Origin: Tiamatella sp964451715
GTDB lineage: Archaea; Thermoproteota; Thermoprotei_A; Sulfolobales; Acidilobaceae
Direction: 5' to 3'
NCBI GenBank assembly: GCA_964451715.1
Contig: CAYVIZ010000005.1
Location: 1 to 43,432, forward strand
Length of the DNA stretch: 43,432 bases
The position numbers and the translations under genes were made by a program. The notes under the pieces were generated by a model. It ran no database searches. It was not told where the DNA came from and worked only from the letters and a program-made list of their open reading frames with translations. Numbering within the stretch: position 1 is the stretch's first letter; every line of letters begins with the position of its first letter. Below, piece after piece: positions 30,940 through 39,750 of the stretch.

Positions 30940-31855
30940 GCAGTTCAAATATACATCGGACGCGTGGAGGGACTGGTGTCCCGGGTGTGGAAACTACGGT
31001 ATAATTACAGCGCTTGAGATGGCGCTCAAAGAGCTAGGTATACCGCCGCATAAAGTAGTAGACGTCGGCGGAATAGGATGCAGTGGTAAGCTGCCCGAGT
31101 TCATGGCTGTAAACGGTGTCCACACACTGCACGGGCGTCCTATACCTGTGGCTACAGGAATAAAGCTGACGCGCCCCGAGCTAACTGTTCTTGTAAGCGC
31201 CGGAGACGGTGATACTCTGGGTATAGGGGCAGCCCATTTCGTGGCCGCTGGTAGGAGAAATGTTGACATCACTCTTCTACTCCACGACAACGGTGTCTAC
31301 GGGCTAACAAAGGGTCAGGCAAGCCCTACCCTGGGATTGTTCATAAGGACAAAGGCGTTGTCAAAGCCTAACATAAATGCCCCCGTGAACCCCTTGTTAC
31401 TAGCCTTGGCGAGTGGATACACTTTTATCGCTAGAGGATACGCGTACCATGTGAAGCAGTTGAAGGAGATAATAAAAGCAGCCATCCAGCATAGGGGTAC
31501 GGCTCTAGTGGATATACTGCAACCCTGCCCAACGTATAACAACGTCTATACTAGGGAATGGTACGAGCAGAGGATATACTATCTAGACGAGGAAGAGGGC
31601 TGGAACCCTGTCGTTGAAAAGCCGGAAGACGTCCAGTCTAAGCTGCAGCAGGCTGTTGCTAAAGCACTGGAATGGGATGAACGGATACCCCTAGGCATAA
31701 TATTCCAGGACAAGACAAAGCCGGAGTACATGGAGAGGCTGAAGACGAGGATTCCATTCATCGAGGATGTCCCGCCCTATAAGCAGCCGATAGACTTGGA
31801 AGGAAAGCCTATTGTAAACATAGCAGACATATTTGTCGATAAGCTAGTAATGTAG
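30929..31855 (+). CDS. 2-oxoacid:ferredoxin oxidoreductase, beta subunit
   Basis: Partner of the preceding subunit; binds thiamine diphosphate and a 4Fe-4S cluster. The 308-residue product has the cluster cysteines in WCPGCGNYG (about 14-22) plus GIGCSGKL (about 49), the TPP motif GDGDTLGIGAAHF (about 93-105) continuing to HDNGVYGLTKGQ (about 120-131), and a late CPTYN cysteine (about 198). The length and motif spacing are normal. ATG 30929 overlaps the alpha gene and is preceded by AAGGTGGTG. After the stop a T-rich run (CTCTCTTTTTCTCC, 31868-31881) probably ends the transcript. Confidence 0.95.
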   Translation: MASEQFKYTSDAWRDWCPGCGNYGIITALEMALKELGIPPHKVVDVGGIGCSGKLPEFMAVNGVHTLHGRPIPVATGIKLTRPELTVLVSAGDGDTLGIGAAHFVAAGRRNVDITLLLHDNGVYGLTKGQASPTLGLFIRTKALSKPNINAPVNPLLLALASGYTFIARGYAYHVKQLKEIIKAAIQHRGTALVDILQPCPTYNNVYTREWYEQRIYYLDEEEGWNPVVEKPEDVQSKLQQAVAKALEWDERIPLGIIFQDKTKPEYMERLKTRIPFIEDVPPYKQPIDLEGKPIVNIADIFVDKLVM

Positions 31856-31867
31856 ACACTCTAAAAC

Positions 31868-31881
31868 TCTCTTTTTCTCCA
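31868..31881 (+). terminator. T-rich terminator after the oxidoreductase operon
   Basis: CTCTCTTTTTCTCC immediately after the beta-subunit stop; a T5 run in a pyrimidine context is a typical archaeal termination signal. No hairpin. Confidence 0.4.
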
Positions 31882-31937
31882 ATAGATATCCTTATTCGTT
31901 TCTGGGATCAGACACTAGTAAATGGTGTATTGCATAG

Positions 31938-32498
31938 TTGAAGAAGCCCAAACTAGATGACTATTTTGACTCTAAAGAAAAGACTACTTACCTAGAGTTA
32001 GAAAGGATTGAAGAGTTTCTAAAACACTCAATACGGGTTATTAGGGAAGACATAGCGAGGCTTGAAAAGAAGCTGGACAAGCTAGAGGAGCTGGTCACGG
32101 AGTGCCAGAGAACATCAACCGAGAAGCCTAGGGTCGATACTAGGAGCAAACCCACGGCTTCTTCTAAGGTGGCCGAGTTCATTGAGGAGCACGTGAAGAA
32201 GCAAGGGTTCGTGATGCTCTCCACCCTGATAAACGAGCTCGGCGTTAAGCCTAAAGCGGCTTTATCTATAGCTAGACGATCAGGCTTCCACCTCATAGAA
32301 GCCAGAGGAGATTATATACTAACTTCTATAGCTACACTAGTCGAGCTGGAAAACAGGCTGTCCCATACTCATTCTACCGACATTAATGAAGCATCTAGAC
32401 GGGCCGGTGATCTTTTACCTCTATTCGAAGTCTTGAGGAGAAACGGTATGGTATACTATGATGCACGGATAAAAGGGTGGAAGATAAGCATAGAGTAG
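31938..32498 (+). CDS. Coiled-coil plus winged-helix-like protein
   Basis: A 186-residue product (TTG 31938). Residues about 17-56 (YLELERIEEFLKHSIRVIREDIARLEKKLDKLEELV) form a clear heptad coiled coil. After a Ser/Thr/Lys-rich linker (58-76) a helix-turn-helix-like segment follows (SKVAEFIEEHVKKQGFVMLSTLINELGVKPKAALSIARRSGFHL, about 75-120), resembling a winged helix, and a second helical unit ends in a hairpin (YYDARIKGWKISI). It may be a DNA-binding regulator oligomerising via the coiled coil; no family was recognised. Whether it belongs to the oxidoreductase transcript is unclear given the T-run between them. Confidence 0.6.
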   Translation: MKKPKLDDYFDSKEKTTYLELERIEEFLKHSIRVIREDIARLEKKLDKLEELVTECQRTSTEKPRVDTRSKPTASSKVAEFIEEHVKKQGFVMLSTLINELGVKPKAALSIARRSGFHLIEARGDYILTSIATLVELENRLSHTHSTDINEASRRAGDLLPLFEVLRRNGMVYYDARIKGWKISIE

Positions 32499-32505
32499 AA
32501 CGGGT

Positions 32506-33456
32506 TTACTCGTTTTTGTACATTTTATACAGCATATCAGCTATTACGGTGTCTTGAACCGCTATCCCCACGCTTTTATAGACTGTTATGCCCTTATTTC
32601 CCCTATCGAACTGTTTAGTTCCCGCTAGTAGTTCTCCTATTTCAAAGATCTCGTCTTTGCCTATAACTCCCTTCTCTATAGGTATCCTTAAATCACCTAC
32701 CTCTTCCAGCACAGAACTGAGGCTGTCAACGACTATTACATCGGCTCTACTGAGGGTCTCCTCGTCCAGCTCCCTATGATCTGGCCCCATGACACCTATG
32801 CTTATCACGTGTACCGGGGGAGTTAGGCAGCCACCCTTTATAGCTGGTTCCCGCGCCGTTGTTGCGAGTAGTACGATGTCCGAGTCTCTTACCGTGGAAC
32901 AGGGATCAGAGCCTTTTTCGGCTTTCTTATAAATTTTACCGGCCTCTACTAGGAACCTGTTAAGACGCGATTTGTTAATATCGTAAACCTTTACCGTTTC
33001 CAGGGTGGGGTGTATTTCCCTGAAGAACTCCATGTGCACGAGTGACTGGTAGCCGGCACCTATTATAGCTAGTGTAGAGGGATTAGGAGGAGCTAGGAGC
33101 CTGGATGACACCATGCTGCCAGCCGCTGTCCTATACGCTGTTAGTGTGGGAGCATCAATTATGGCTAGCGGCAGTCCTGTAGTAGCGTCTAGGTAGGCTA
33201 CTATACCATTTATTGTGGGCAGGCCTCTTGAGGGATTATCCTCTATTATATTCACTATTTTAACTGAAACCCCTGTACCGGGGAGGTTAGCGGTCATTAT
33301 ACCCCACCAGTTACTGTTTACCCAGAAAACCTGTCTCGGCGGATTAACCGCCTTACCTTGGGAGTAGAGTTTAAACGCTTCAGCAACACCGTCTACGAGC
33401 TTTATTTTGTCTATGCTTTTTATCATCTCGGGAGTTATAACGAGGATATTCTTCAT
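32506..33456 (-). CDS. Ornithine cyclodeaminase / mu-crystallin family protein
   Basis: NAD(P)-dependent enzyme family including ornithine cyclodeaminase, archaeal alanine dehydrogenase and ketimine reductases. The 316-residue product shows AYRTAAGSMVSSRLLAPP (about 107-124) and the Rossmann motif LAIIGAGYQSLVHMEFF (about 129-145, GxGxxS), then VKVYDINKSRL, DIVLLATTA, HVISIGVMGPDHRELD (about 218-233) and ADVIVVDS. The motifs fit the family; the substrate cannot be settled. Given fermentative amino-acid metabolism, alanine dehydrogenase is an option. ATG 33456 sits behind GAGGGATC; a GTG one codon earlier is possible. It is divergent from the nucleoside phosphorylase at 33531. Confidence 0.85.
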   Translation of the reverse strand: MKNILVITPEMIKSIDKIKLVDGVAEAFKLYSQGKAVNPPRQVFWVNSNWWGIMTANLPGTGVSVKIVNIIEDNPSRGLPTINGIVAYLDATTGLPLAIIDAPTLTAYRTAAGSMVSSRLLAPPNPSTLAIIGAGYQSLVHMEFFREIHPTLETVKVYDINKSRLNRFLVEAGKIYKKAEKGSDPCSTVRDSDIVLLATTAREPAIKGGCLTPPVHVISIGVMGPDHRELDEETLSRADVIVVDSLSSVLEEVGDLRIPIEKGVIGKDEIFEIGELLAGTKQFDRGNKGITVYKSVGIAVQDTVIADMLYKMYKNE

Positions 33457-33530
33457 CACAGGCGATCCCTCTCTATTTTTAATTAGACAAGTGTCCCAAA
33501 AAAGAATATCCTAGCCGGGGTGCCCCATAG

Positions 33531-34262
33531 TTGAGGAGAGTAGTTCATCTAGAAGCGGAATACGTGCCGGAAAACATGATTGTTGTAGGCGACCCTGATA
33601 GAGCCCGCTATCTCGCACAGGAACTCCTTGAGGATACCCGCATCATTAACAGGAAAAGGGGATACTTCATATATGAAGGCCGCTACAAGGGCAAGCCTGT
33701 AGGGATAGGGGTACACTACATAGGAGGCCCCACTATAGCTATATTCCTCGAGGAAATAAAGTCTCTCGGAGCTTCTAGAATAGTACGCCTAGGTACATGC
33801 GGGTCGCTCTGTGAGGATATAAGACTCGGCGATATTGTGATTCCACCGTCTTCCGCCCATGCTAATGAGGGGGGAGTTATACGCCAGTACCACCCGCACG
33901 GCTATCCCCCACTGTTCCATTCCCCGAGGCTGGTGCAGCTTATACATGATTCACTAGTTAAAAACGGGTTAAACCCTACTCTAAAACCCGTAGTTAGTAG
34001 TGACGCTTTCTACGCTGAAGACAAGGATTTTGCACGCTATTATTGTGAAAGAAACATTGCATGCGTTGAGATGGAGTGTTCTGTAATGGCTTACATAGGG
34101 TTGATTAGGGGCATGGAGACTTCTTGTGTGCTCATAGTATCAGACGAGCTCCTCCACCCGGAAAGAGGACACATGGATTCAGAAACGCTCAAAGACAGGT
34201 TTATTGATGCTGCTAAAGGAGTATTAGATGTTCTTGTATCCTTAGGAGTAACCAGTATGTAA
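33531..34262 (+). CDS. Purine nucleoside / 5'-methylthioadenosine phosphorylase (PNP-UDP family)
   Basis: Second nucleoside phosphorylase in the window. The 243-residue product has VVGDPDRARYLAQEL (phosphate loop, about 18-32), VGIGVHYIGGPTIAIFLEEI, RIVRLGTCGSL (about 83-93), and CVEMECSVMAY (about 183-193), with VSDELLHPERGH in place of the SDxx catalytic aspartate region, matching the hexameric archaeal MTA/purine phosphorylase group better than the uridine type. TTG 33531 follows GGGGTG (33517-33522) by 8 nt. It is followed closely by taw3 (21 nt), probably co-transcribed. Substrate preference (MTA, guanosine, adenosine) is inferred only. Confidence 0.85.
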   Translation: MRRVVHLEAEYVPENMIVVGDPDRARYLAQELLEDTRIINRKRGYFIYEGRYKGKPVGIGVHYIGGPTIAIFLEEIKSLGASRIVRLGTCGSLCEDIRLGDIVIPPSSAHANEGGVIRQYHPHGYPPLFHSPRLVQLIHDSLVKNGLNPTLKPVVSSDAFYAEDKDFARYYCERNIACVEMECSVMAYIGLIRGMETSCVLIVSDELLHPERGHMDSETLKDRFIDAAKGVLDVLVSLGVTSM

Positions 34263-34283
34263 TGATGGGAGTGGAGAACGGTT

Positions 34284-34868
34284 TTGAGCAGCGAGTTCGA
34301 GAAATACCGTGCCTCTAGAGTGGAGAGGCTGCTGAAGCATATAGAGGATAGGCTAGTCGACGAGGGTCTTGTCGGGTGGTTGCTTAGAATTAACGAGTTT
34401 AGATGCTTAGTCACAACGAGTAGTTGCAGTGGGAGGATCACGCTACATGAAGGAAGTAATCCCCTAGACAAGCGTCTCAGCCGAATAATATACTCTTGGC
34501 ATGACCCCGCATCCTTTGTCAGGGAAATATGTGGCGAAAAGAGCGAGGCTCTTATTAAAGTAGACGGAGTCCTCGTGAGGTGGTTTTCGCTTCAGCCTCC
34601 TATAATCCACTTGGTTACTCCTTCACTAGATATTGCTAGAGGGATGATACAGTTAGCAATTGAAAATGGGATGCGGAGATCATGTATCCGCCCCTCTCGC
34701 CACGGGTGGCTAGTGGAGGTAAAAGCCGGGGATAAATCTATTTATTATGTAGGAGATACGCTGGATTGCTCCTTTATGGAGAGACTAGCTGGTATACTTA
34801 GCGAGTATAAGAAGAGGATGTTTATGTGGATGGGGAAAACGGTTTCATTCCTAGCCGATGAATGCTAG
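34284..34868 (+). CDS. taw3: tRNA wybutosine-derivative methyltransferase Taw3 (TYW3 family)
   Basis: Methylates a tricyclic guanosine intermediate (wyosine/wybutosine pathway) at position 37 of tRNA-Phe. The 194-residue product has RINEFRCLVTTSSCSGRITL (about 35-54), the TYW3 SSCSGR signature, then IIYSWHDP, LVRWFSLQPPIIHLVT (about 92-107), RRSCIRPSRHGWLVEV (about 130-145) and a helical end. The length is normal. TTG 34284 follows a GGAGTGGAG site. The stop overlaps that of the convergent aminotransferase gene by 4 nt. Other wyosine genes are not in the window. Confidence 0.85.
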   Translation: MSSEFEKYRASRVERLLKHIEDRLVDEGLVGWLLRINEFRCLVTTSSCSGRITLHEGSNPLDKRLSRIIYSWHDPASFVREICGEKSEALIKVDGVLVRWFSLQPPIIHLVTPSLDIARGMIQLAIENGMRRSCIRPSRHGWLVEVKAGDKSIYYVGDTLDCSFMERLAGILSEYKKRMFMWMGKTVSFLADEC

Positions 34869-36220
34869 GCTTTACTCACGAGTGAAAAGAACTCTGATAC
34901 GAGTTCAATGAACCTGGAGACATCGTCCTCGTCATGCTGAGTTGACGGCAGTAGGTGAGCAACGCTTTCCCCTATATATAGAACGCCCTTGTTTCTCATG
35001 AACAAGTTGAGAAGCTTGTAAAGAGGCTCGCAGTACCTCTCTTTAAACACCTCTGTGGCATTCCCGGGTTTTTTGCGGGTGAAGTGTATCCCTGTTATAC
35101 CTGTTGTGCCTGTTACATGTATGTCAATGTTGTAATCCTCTGAAACCTCGCTTAGCCCCTTATCTAGCATGCTGTGAAGCCTGCCTAGCTTCTCGTATAG
35201 ATCTGGGTTGTCTTCGAGTGTTTTTATGGTGGCTATTCCGGCTGAAGCAGTTAGAGGGTTACCTGTGAACGTGCCGCCTTGGAATACATGGTTTACCATG
35301 CTCCTATGATCTAGTAGACGCATTATTTCGCTCTTACCTCCAAACGCTCCAGCCGGCAGTCCTCCCCCTATAACTTTACCCATGACGACGAGATCAGGTT
35401 CAACACCTAGTAAGCCAAAGCCTCCATTTAACCCTACTCTAAAACCTGTTATCACCTCGTCGAATACCAGCACGCACCCATATCTATCGCACTGTCTCCT
35501 TACCTCTTCAACGAATGCTTTATCAGCCGGAACACCTCCCCCCGCCCCCAATACGGGCTCCATTACAAATGCTGCAACATCGTCTCCATATTCCTTAAAC
35601 ACTTTTCTAACCTCTTCTATACTGTTAAGCTCCACTGATAACGTGTATTTACCGTATTCGTCTAGTATCCCAGGGCTTTCAGGCTTACCTGTAAACGGGG
35701 GATGGACATTAACGTGGAGCCCGTTATAACTGCCATGCCAGCCTCCCTTTATCTTTACTACCCTCCGTTTCCCTGTATAAGCCCTCGCTAGCCTCAGCGC
35801 GTATATGTTGGCCTCGGTTCCACTATTGGTGAAACGGATCATCTCGACGGGTTTATAGTTTCTCTTGATTACCTCCCCCCACTTAACCGCTAGAGGGTGT
35901 TCGAAACCATAGTGGCTCCCCATTTCCATCTGGGATGAAACGGTTTTTACTATGGATGGATTGGCGTGTCCTAGGATAAGAGCTCCGTGACCCATCCAGT
36001 AGTCTGTATACACGTTTCCATCTACGTCAACCACTCTATTTGCGTGGGCTCTCAGGATGAAGAGGGGGTATGGGTCGAAGTCTCTAATCCTGTAGGTTAC
36101 TCCTCCAGGGAACACCCTTACGCTTTGATTGTATAGTTCCCGTGATTTGGGTGTTCTGCGTATAGCCTCATTTACAAGCTTGGGATAGAGTTCCTTCGTG
36201 GCCTGGCATATGTCCTGCAT
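34865..36220 (-). CDS. Glutamate-1-semialdehyde 2,1-aminomutase-like class III aminotransferase
   Basis: PLP enzyme, 451 residues. Features: FPGGVTYRIRDFDPYPLFI and TDYWMGHGALILGHANP near the N-terminus (substrate and cofactor entry), RFTNSGTEANIYALRLAR (about 129-146), GGWHGSYNGLHV, VMEPVLGAGG, LVFDEVITGFR (PLP-pyridine aspartate, about 254), and VMGKVIGGGLPAGAFGG with the Schiff-base lysine (about 287). It resembles HemL, but no heme or siroheme genes are nearby, and related archaeal proteins can be other aminotransferases or racemases. ATG 36220 is used. It is convergent with taw3 and divergent from the cysteine-cluster gene. Confidence 0.83.
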   Translation of the reverse strand: MQDICQATKELYPKLVNEAIRRTPKSRELYNQSVRVFPGGVTYRIRDFDPYPLFILRAHANRVVDVDGNVYTDYWMGHGALILGHANPSIVKTVSSQMEMGSHYGFEHPLAVKWGEVIKRNYKPVEMIRFTNSGTEANIYALRLARAYTGKRRVVKIKGGWHGSYNGLHVNVHPPFTGKPESPGILDEYGKYTLSVELNSIEEVRKVFKEYGDDVAAFVMEPVLGAGGGVPADKAFVEEVRRQCDRYGCVLVFDEVITGFRVGLNGGFGLLGVEPDLVVMGKVIGGGLPAGAFGGKSEIMRLLDHRSMVNHVFQGGTFTGNPLTASAGIATIKTLEDNPDLYEKLGRLHSMLDKGLSEVSEDYNIDIHVTGTTGITGIHFTRKKPGNATEVFKERYCEPLYKLLNLFMRNKGVLYIGESVAHLLPSTQHDEDDVSRFIELVSEFFSLVSKA

Positions 36221-36338
36221 AAAGAGTGCACCTTAACCCTGTCGAACTCTGGGCTGTCAGCTTTAAGTAAAGAATTATTCGGGCCAACTAAAAATATTGC
36301 TTCACCAGCACATTAAGTTCTACGGGTGCAGGCTGTCT

Positions 36339-36947
36339 ATGGATAACCGTGGAGGAGCCCCTGTATTTGAACGTGTGATAGAGGGATCCAGGATTCCCTT
36401 CAAGTGCATACGATGCGACGTGTGCTGTGGTACAGGGCCTAACGTGTCGTTAACCATATTCGACGTCATAAGGCTCTCCAAGTTCGTTAACGTTAACTGG
36501 AGGCAGTTCATAGAGATATATGTAGACGTTATAATAGCTGATGTAATGCCCTTCATGAAGCTCTCCGGCATAGGGAAAGGCAGGTGCCCCTTCCTCAGGT
36601 TCGATGGGGAGGACAAGACTTACTGTTCCGTATACCCGGCTAGGCCTATGAAATGCAGGTTTTACCCATTCATACTTCCCAGCCCCTCGTCAAGGACCTT
36701 CTACGTAGACAGGAAATGCCCTGGAGTAGGAGAAGGAGGTATGGTAGCCCCCAACAAGGAGTTCGTTGAGAGGTATAGATTCGAGGTACGCGAGCATTAC
36801 AGAAGACTGCATGACCTGATAATAAACAAGGGCTACGAGCCATTAGAGGCTCTTTACAAGGCTTTAAACGATGCATACGAAGAAGCATTAAACGGTGCTG
36901 ACTGGTTCGACCTTGAAAAACTGAATGAACTAGAACCTCTCGTATAG
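36339..36947 (+). CDS. YkgJ-type cysteine-cluster (Fe-S or zinc) protein
   Basis: A 202-residue product from ATG 36339 with the CxxCxxCC-like N-terminal pattern FKCIRCDVCCGTGPNVSLT (about 22-40), followed by GRCPFL, YCSVYPARPMKCRFYPF (about 100-116) and KCPGVG, the order seen in UPF0153/YkgJ proteins, which coordinate a metal or iron-sulfur cluster. The C-terminal third is helical and acidic. The function is unknown. GGGTG (36324-36328) is 10 nt before the ATG; the frame is open to a TTG at 36297, near a TATA-like ACTAAAAATAT, so the start could be earlier. Confidence 0.75.
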   Translation: MDNRGGAPVFERVIEGSRIPFKCIRCDVCCGTGPNVSLTIFDVIRLSKFVNVNWRQFIEIYVDVIIADVMPFMKLSGIGKGRCPFLRFDGEDKTYCSVYPARPMKCRFYPFILPSPSSRTFYVDRKCPGVGEGGMVAPNKEFVERYRFEVREHYRRLHDLIINKGYEPLEALYKALNDAYEEALNGADWFDLEKLNELEPLV

Positions 36948-37032
36948 CATCACAACCCTGTTTTAAGGCCGTAACTTACAGTGACCCCTCCCATATTTGC
37001 GGCATTGTTTTCAAAAAGGGGGCTCCAAAGAG

Positions 37033-37341
37033 TTGGATTCATGTAATGACCAAAACAGGGAAACACTGGAAATACTTTTATTCGAAGTTCTCAAAGGACT
37101 CGAGAAAATTAGGGAAGCCAACCCATCACCCTACTACGGTCCAGCCGATACGAGTGACCTCAAGCATTATTGCACGGACATTACACATATTCTAAACGAT
37201 ATGCAGAGAGAAATCCACGAGCTGAAAAGCCTTATTCTCCAAATGGTCGAGGATAACAGTAGATTGGAGAAGAGAATTTCCCTCCTATACTACGCATGCA
37301 GGAAGCTGCTAACCAACACTGATACTTCTGGGCACGGTTAA
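37033..37341 (+). CDS. Coiled-coil hypothetical protein
   Basis: About 102 residues from TTG 37033, behind an AGGGGG sequence; another TTG at 36997 would add 12 residues. The content is nearly all helical: ETLEILLFEVLKGLEKIREA, then DITHILNDMQREIHELKSLILQMVEDNSRLEKRISLLYYACRKLL (heptad repeats, about 57-95). Function and family not recognised. It overlaps the stop of the convergent dph6-like gene by 4 nt. The frame is uninterrupted and codon use matches neighbours, which favours a real gene. Confidence 0.5.
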   Translation: MDSCNDQNRETLEILLFEVLKGLEKIREANPSPYYGPADTSDLKHYCTDITHILNDMQREIHELKSLILQMVEDNSRLEKRISLLYYACRKLLTNTDTSGHG

Positions 37342-38051
37342 ATTACAACATAGCAACCACTATCCCCCGGATCACTAAGCCAGTAGTCAATTATATCAAG
37401 CTCTGCAACATCACCCCTAATACTCTTCTTCGCTTTGAAGCATATTCTCTTCCTGTAGAGAGGCGAATACACTACAAGCGTCTCCGCTTCCCCTCCTTCA
37501 AAGGCGGGGTTGAAGCCGTATACCATGCTTGCCTTTACGATGACTTCTACCTCCTCAGGCCCTACGATCCTGCCAAGTAAACCGGGTGGTAACCCATACG
37601 CTGATATCCTCGTTATCACGAACTCCAGCCCCGACCTGGCAAGCAGCCTCATATAACGCGGTTGATCAACCCACCATAAGGGATTTACAGGCTTTAATGA
37701 AAGCTCGTTAAAGACCTGCTCGAACCTTATTCTCTGATAATCACTACGCAACGCTCCCGTGGTAACGTACTCTACTTCCTCCCTGGATACTATACTGTCG
37801 AGGGCATTCTTTATCTCGTCAACCTCTAACTCCTTCAATCCACTGACCTCATAGCTGTAGTGGGGTACGCCTATGGATTCCGCTTGAAGCCTAGCGAGCT
37901 CAGTATTTATCGTCTGAAGCATCCATGACTCTCTACTCCTGCTTTCAAACGTTGCAATACAGCGTAGCCTAAACCCGTGTGTAACAGCCCATAATAGAGC
38001 ATAGTTACTGTCTTTACCGCTTGACAATAGAGAGCATAAAGAGAGCGTCAT
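37338..38051 (-). CDS. Diphthine-ammonia ligase family PP-loop ATPase (Dph6-like)
   Basis: Adenine nucleotide alpha-hydrolase family whose eukaryotic member Dph6 amidates diphthine on elongation factor 2. The 237-residue product starts MTLSLCSLLSSGKDSNYALLWA (PP-loop SGKDS, about 11-15) and shows YVTTGALRSDYQRIRFEQV (about 94-112), KPVNPLWW, VITRISAYGLPP, and NPAFEGGEAETLVVYSPLY (about 184-202), all characteristic. ATG 38051 forms an ATGA overlap with the upstream asnS stop; the longer frame reaching 38120 lies inside asnS. Coupling to asnS indicates a translation-linked operon. Confidence 0.88.
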   Translation of the reverse strand: MTLSLCSLLSSGKDSNYALLWAVTHGFRLRCIATFESRSRESWMLQTINTELARLQAESIGVPHYSYEVSGLKELEVDEIKNALDSIVSREEVEYVTTGALRSDYQRIRFEQVFNELSLKPVNPLWWVDQPRYMRLLARSGLEFVITRISAYGLPPGLLGRIVGPEEVEVIVKASMVYGFNPAFEGGEAETLVVYSPLYRKRICFKAKKSIRGDVAELDIIDYWLSDPGDSGCYVVI

Positions 38052-39346
38052 GGGTATAACCTGTCCCTGAACCTCGGGTAGGGAGTCGCGTCTCTTATAT
38101 GATCCAAGCCAGCTATCCACATAACGTACCTCTCCACGCCGAGTCCGAATCCGCTATGAGGCACGCTCCCATACCTTCTGAGATCGAGGTACCACTCGTA
38201 GTCGGAAGGATTGAGCCCCTCCTCTCTTATCCTCTGAAGCAGCTTTGATAGATCGTCTTCCCTAACACTGCCGCCGACTATTTCACCGTATCCCTCAGGT
38301 GCAAGCAGGTCGAAGCCGTATACAAGCTCGGGATTCTCGTCCGACACCTTCATGTAGAAGGATTTTATTTTGCGGGGGAACATAGTGATGAATACAGGTG
38401 TGCTGAACTCCTTGGTAAGGATCCTCTCCTCGTCGGCCCCGAAGTCCTCCCCCCACTCTATACTGACTCCCTTCCTTTTTAGGAGTTCGAGCGCCTCGTC
38501 ATATGTTAGAACGGGGAACTTAGTGGTCAGGCTCTCCTCCAACACGCTTGTATCTCTCTTTACTAAAGCGAGCTCCTCCAGGTTTTCATCTAGTACTTTT
38601 TTCAGGCTGTGCTTCACCATTTCCTCCACCACATTCATCATCCCCTCCATGTCATACCATGCCGCCTCTGCTTCTAGGTGGGTGTACTCGTATAGGTGTC
38701 TCCTGGTCCTACTACGCTCTGCTCTGAAGCTCGTTGTTATAGCCCACACCTTCTCCAGGCTGAATATGAGTGTTTCCAGGTAGAATTGAGCGCTCTGGCT
38801 TAGATACGCCTTCCTACCAAAGAAGTCGACGGGGAACAGAGTCGCTCCCCCCTCTACAGCAGACATAGTCAAAATCGGCGGGGTAACCTCCCACCAGCCA
38901 TTATCTAGGAAATACCCACGTAGCCCCCGTAGAAGGTTATGTTTTATCTTGAATACACTAGTCAGTCTCCTACTCCTTATCCAGAGGTGCCTATTATCGA
39001 GTAGATAATCTATACCCTCTCCCCCCTTGATGGGGAAGTTATGAGATTCTCCTACCACGTTTAACGTTTCAACGTGAAGCTCTCTTCCCCCGGGGGCTCT
39101 GGGATCACTATGGACAACGCCTTCAACAACCACTGAAGCTTCGATACCCAGCCTATCAAGCTCCCCTCTCAGCCTCTCCGCGTTTTCCCTACTAATCACA
39201 CACTGTAAAATACCGCTGTGATCCCGTAATACTATGAAGTTCTTACCCCCCAGCTCTCGGAGCCTGTAAACCCATCCTCTCAGAGCTACACGCTCCCCTT
39301 CCCGGGCCCTCCTTAACACGTATATAATATTTTTGAACTCACTCAC
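38048..39346 (-). CDS. asnS: Asparaginyl-tRNA synthetase
   Basis: Class IIb synthetase. The 432-residue product has an N-terminal OB anticodon-binding domain (about 15-110, VALRGWVYRLRELGGKNFIVLRD), then the catalytic core: KAYLSQSAQFYLETLIFSLEKV (about 195-216), motif 2 FRAERSRTRRHLYEYTHLEAEA (about 221-242) and motif 3 GFGLGVERYVMWIAGLDHIRDATPYPR (about 398-424). SQSAQ and the PYPR ending favour AsnRS over the archaeal AspRS (which has RQSPQ). A direct AsnRS means Asn-tRNA need not be made by transamidation here. ATG 39346 overlaps the upstream hypothetical gene by 4 nt; its stop overlaps the dph6-like start. Confidence 0.9.
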   Translation of the reverse strand: MSEFKNIIYVLRRAREGERVALRGWVYRLRELGGKNFIVLRDHSGILQCVISRENAERLRGELDRLGIEASVVVEGVVHSDPRAPGGRELHVETLNVVGESHNFPIKGGEGIDYLLDNRHLWIRSRRLTSVFKIKHNLLRGLRGYFLDNGWWEVTPPILTMSAVEGGATLFPVDFFGRKAYLSQSAQFYLETLIFSLEKVWAITTSFRAERSRTRRHLYEYTHLEAEAAWYDMEGMMNVVEEMVKHSLKKVLDENLEELALVKRDTSVLEESLTTKFPVLTYDEALELLKRKGVSIEWGEDFGADEERILTKEFSTPVFITMFPRKIKSFYMKVSDENPELVYGFDLLAPEGYGEIVGGSVREDDLSKLLQRIREEGLNPSDYEWYLDLRRYGSVPHSGFGLGVERYVMWIAGLDHIRDATPYPRFRDRLYP

Positions 39347-39645
39347 TCCTCATCCCCGCATACGCCATGCAAGTCTATACTGTTACTCCCAAACAATATG
39401 AGGTCAACTAATTTACAGTCATCCTCCACACAAATAACTATGCCCTCAACACCCTCACCAAGACTTACACGGAAAACACTAACCTGTCTCCCCCCAAGAA
39501 CACTAACATATACAGGATCCTCCTCTAACCGATTGAACCCTCTAGGCTTGCAGAAGACATCCACTTTAACAACGCGGCTGGAGCCATCCGTTATCCTCAG
39601 TTTCCTGAAGTGTTCCTCGATGAATTCTTCCTCCACTACAACCAT
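39343..39645 (-). CDS. Hypothetical protein upstream of asnS
   Basis: A 100-residue product from ATG 39645, behind a GGGGT sequence (a TTG two codons earlier is also open). It is acidic with alternating strands: MVVVEEEFIEEHFRKLRITD, VVKVDVFCKPRGF, YVSVLGGRQVSVFRVSL, GIVICVEDDCKLVDLILF. Three cysteines lack a zinc-like spacing. No family recognised. The ATGA overlap with asnS and the consistent codon use indicate a real gene co-translated with asnS; a tRNA- or synthetase-related role is only guilt by association. Confidence 0.55.
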   Translation of the reverse strand: MVVVEEEFIEEHFRKLRITDGSSRVVKVDVFCKPRGFNRLEEDPVYVSVLGGRQVSVFRVSLGEGVEGIVICVEDDCKLVDLILFGSNSIDLHGVCGDEE

Positions 39646-39750
39646 TCTCAAACCCCGACTAGTCTAGGGACGCATCTATAGATAAAACCAAGGAAACCAT
39701 TTCAGAGTTATCAATTATAGGTGACGCGTAGTCTAGACCGGTTAAACAGG

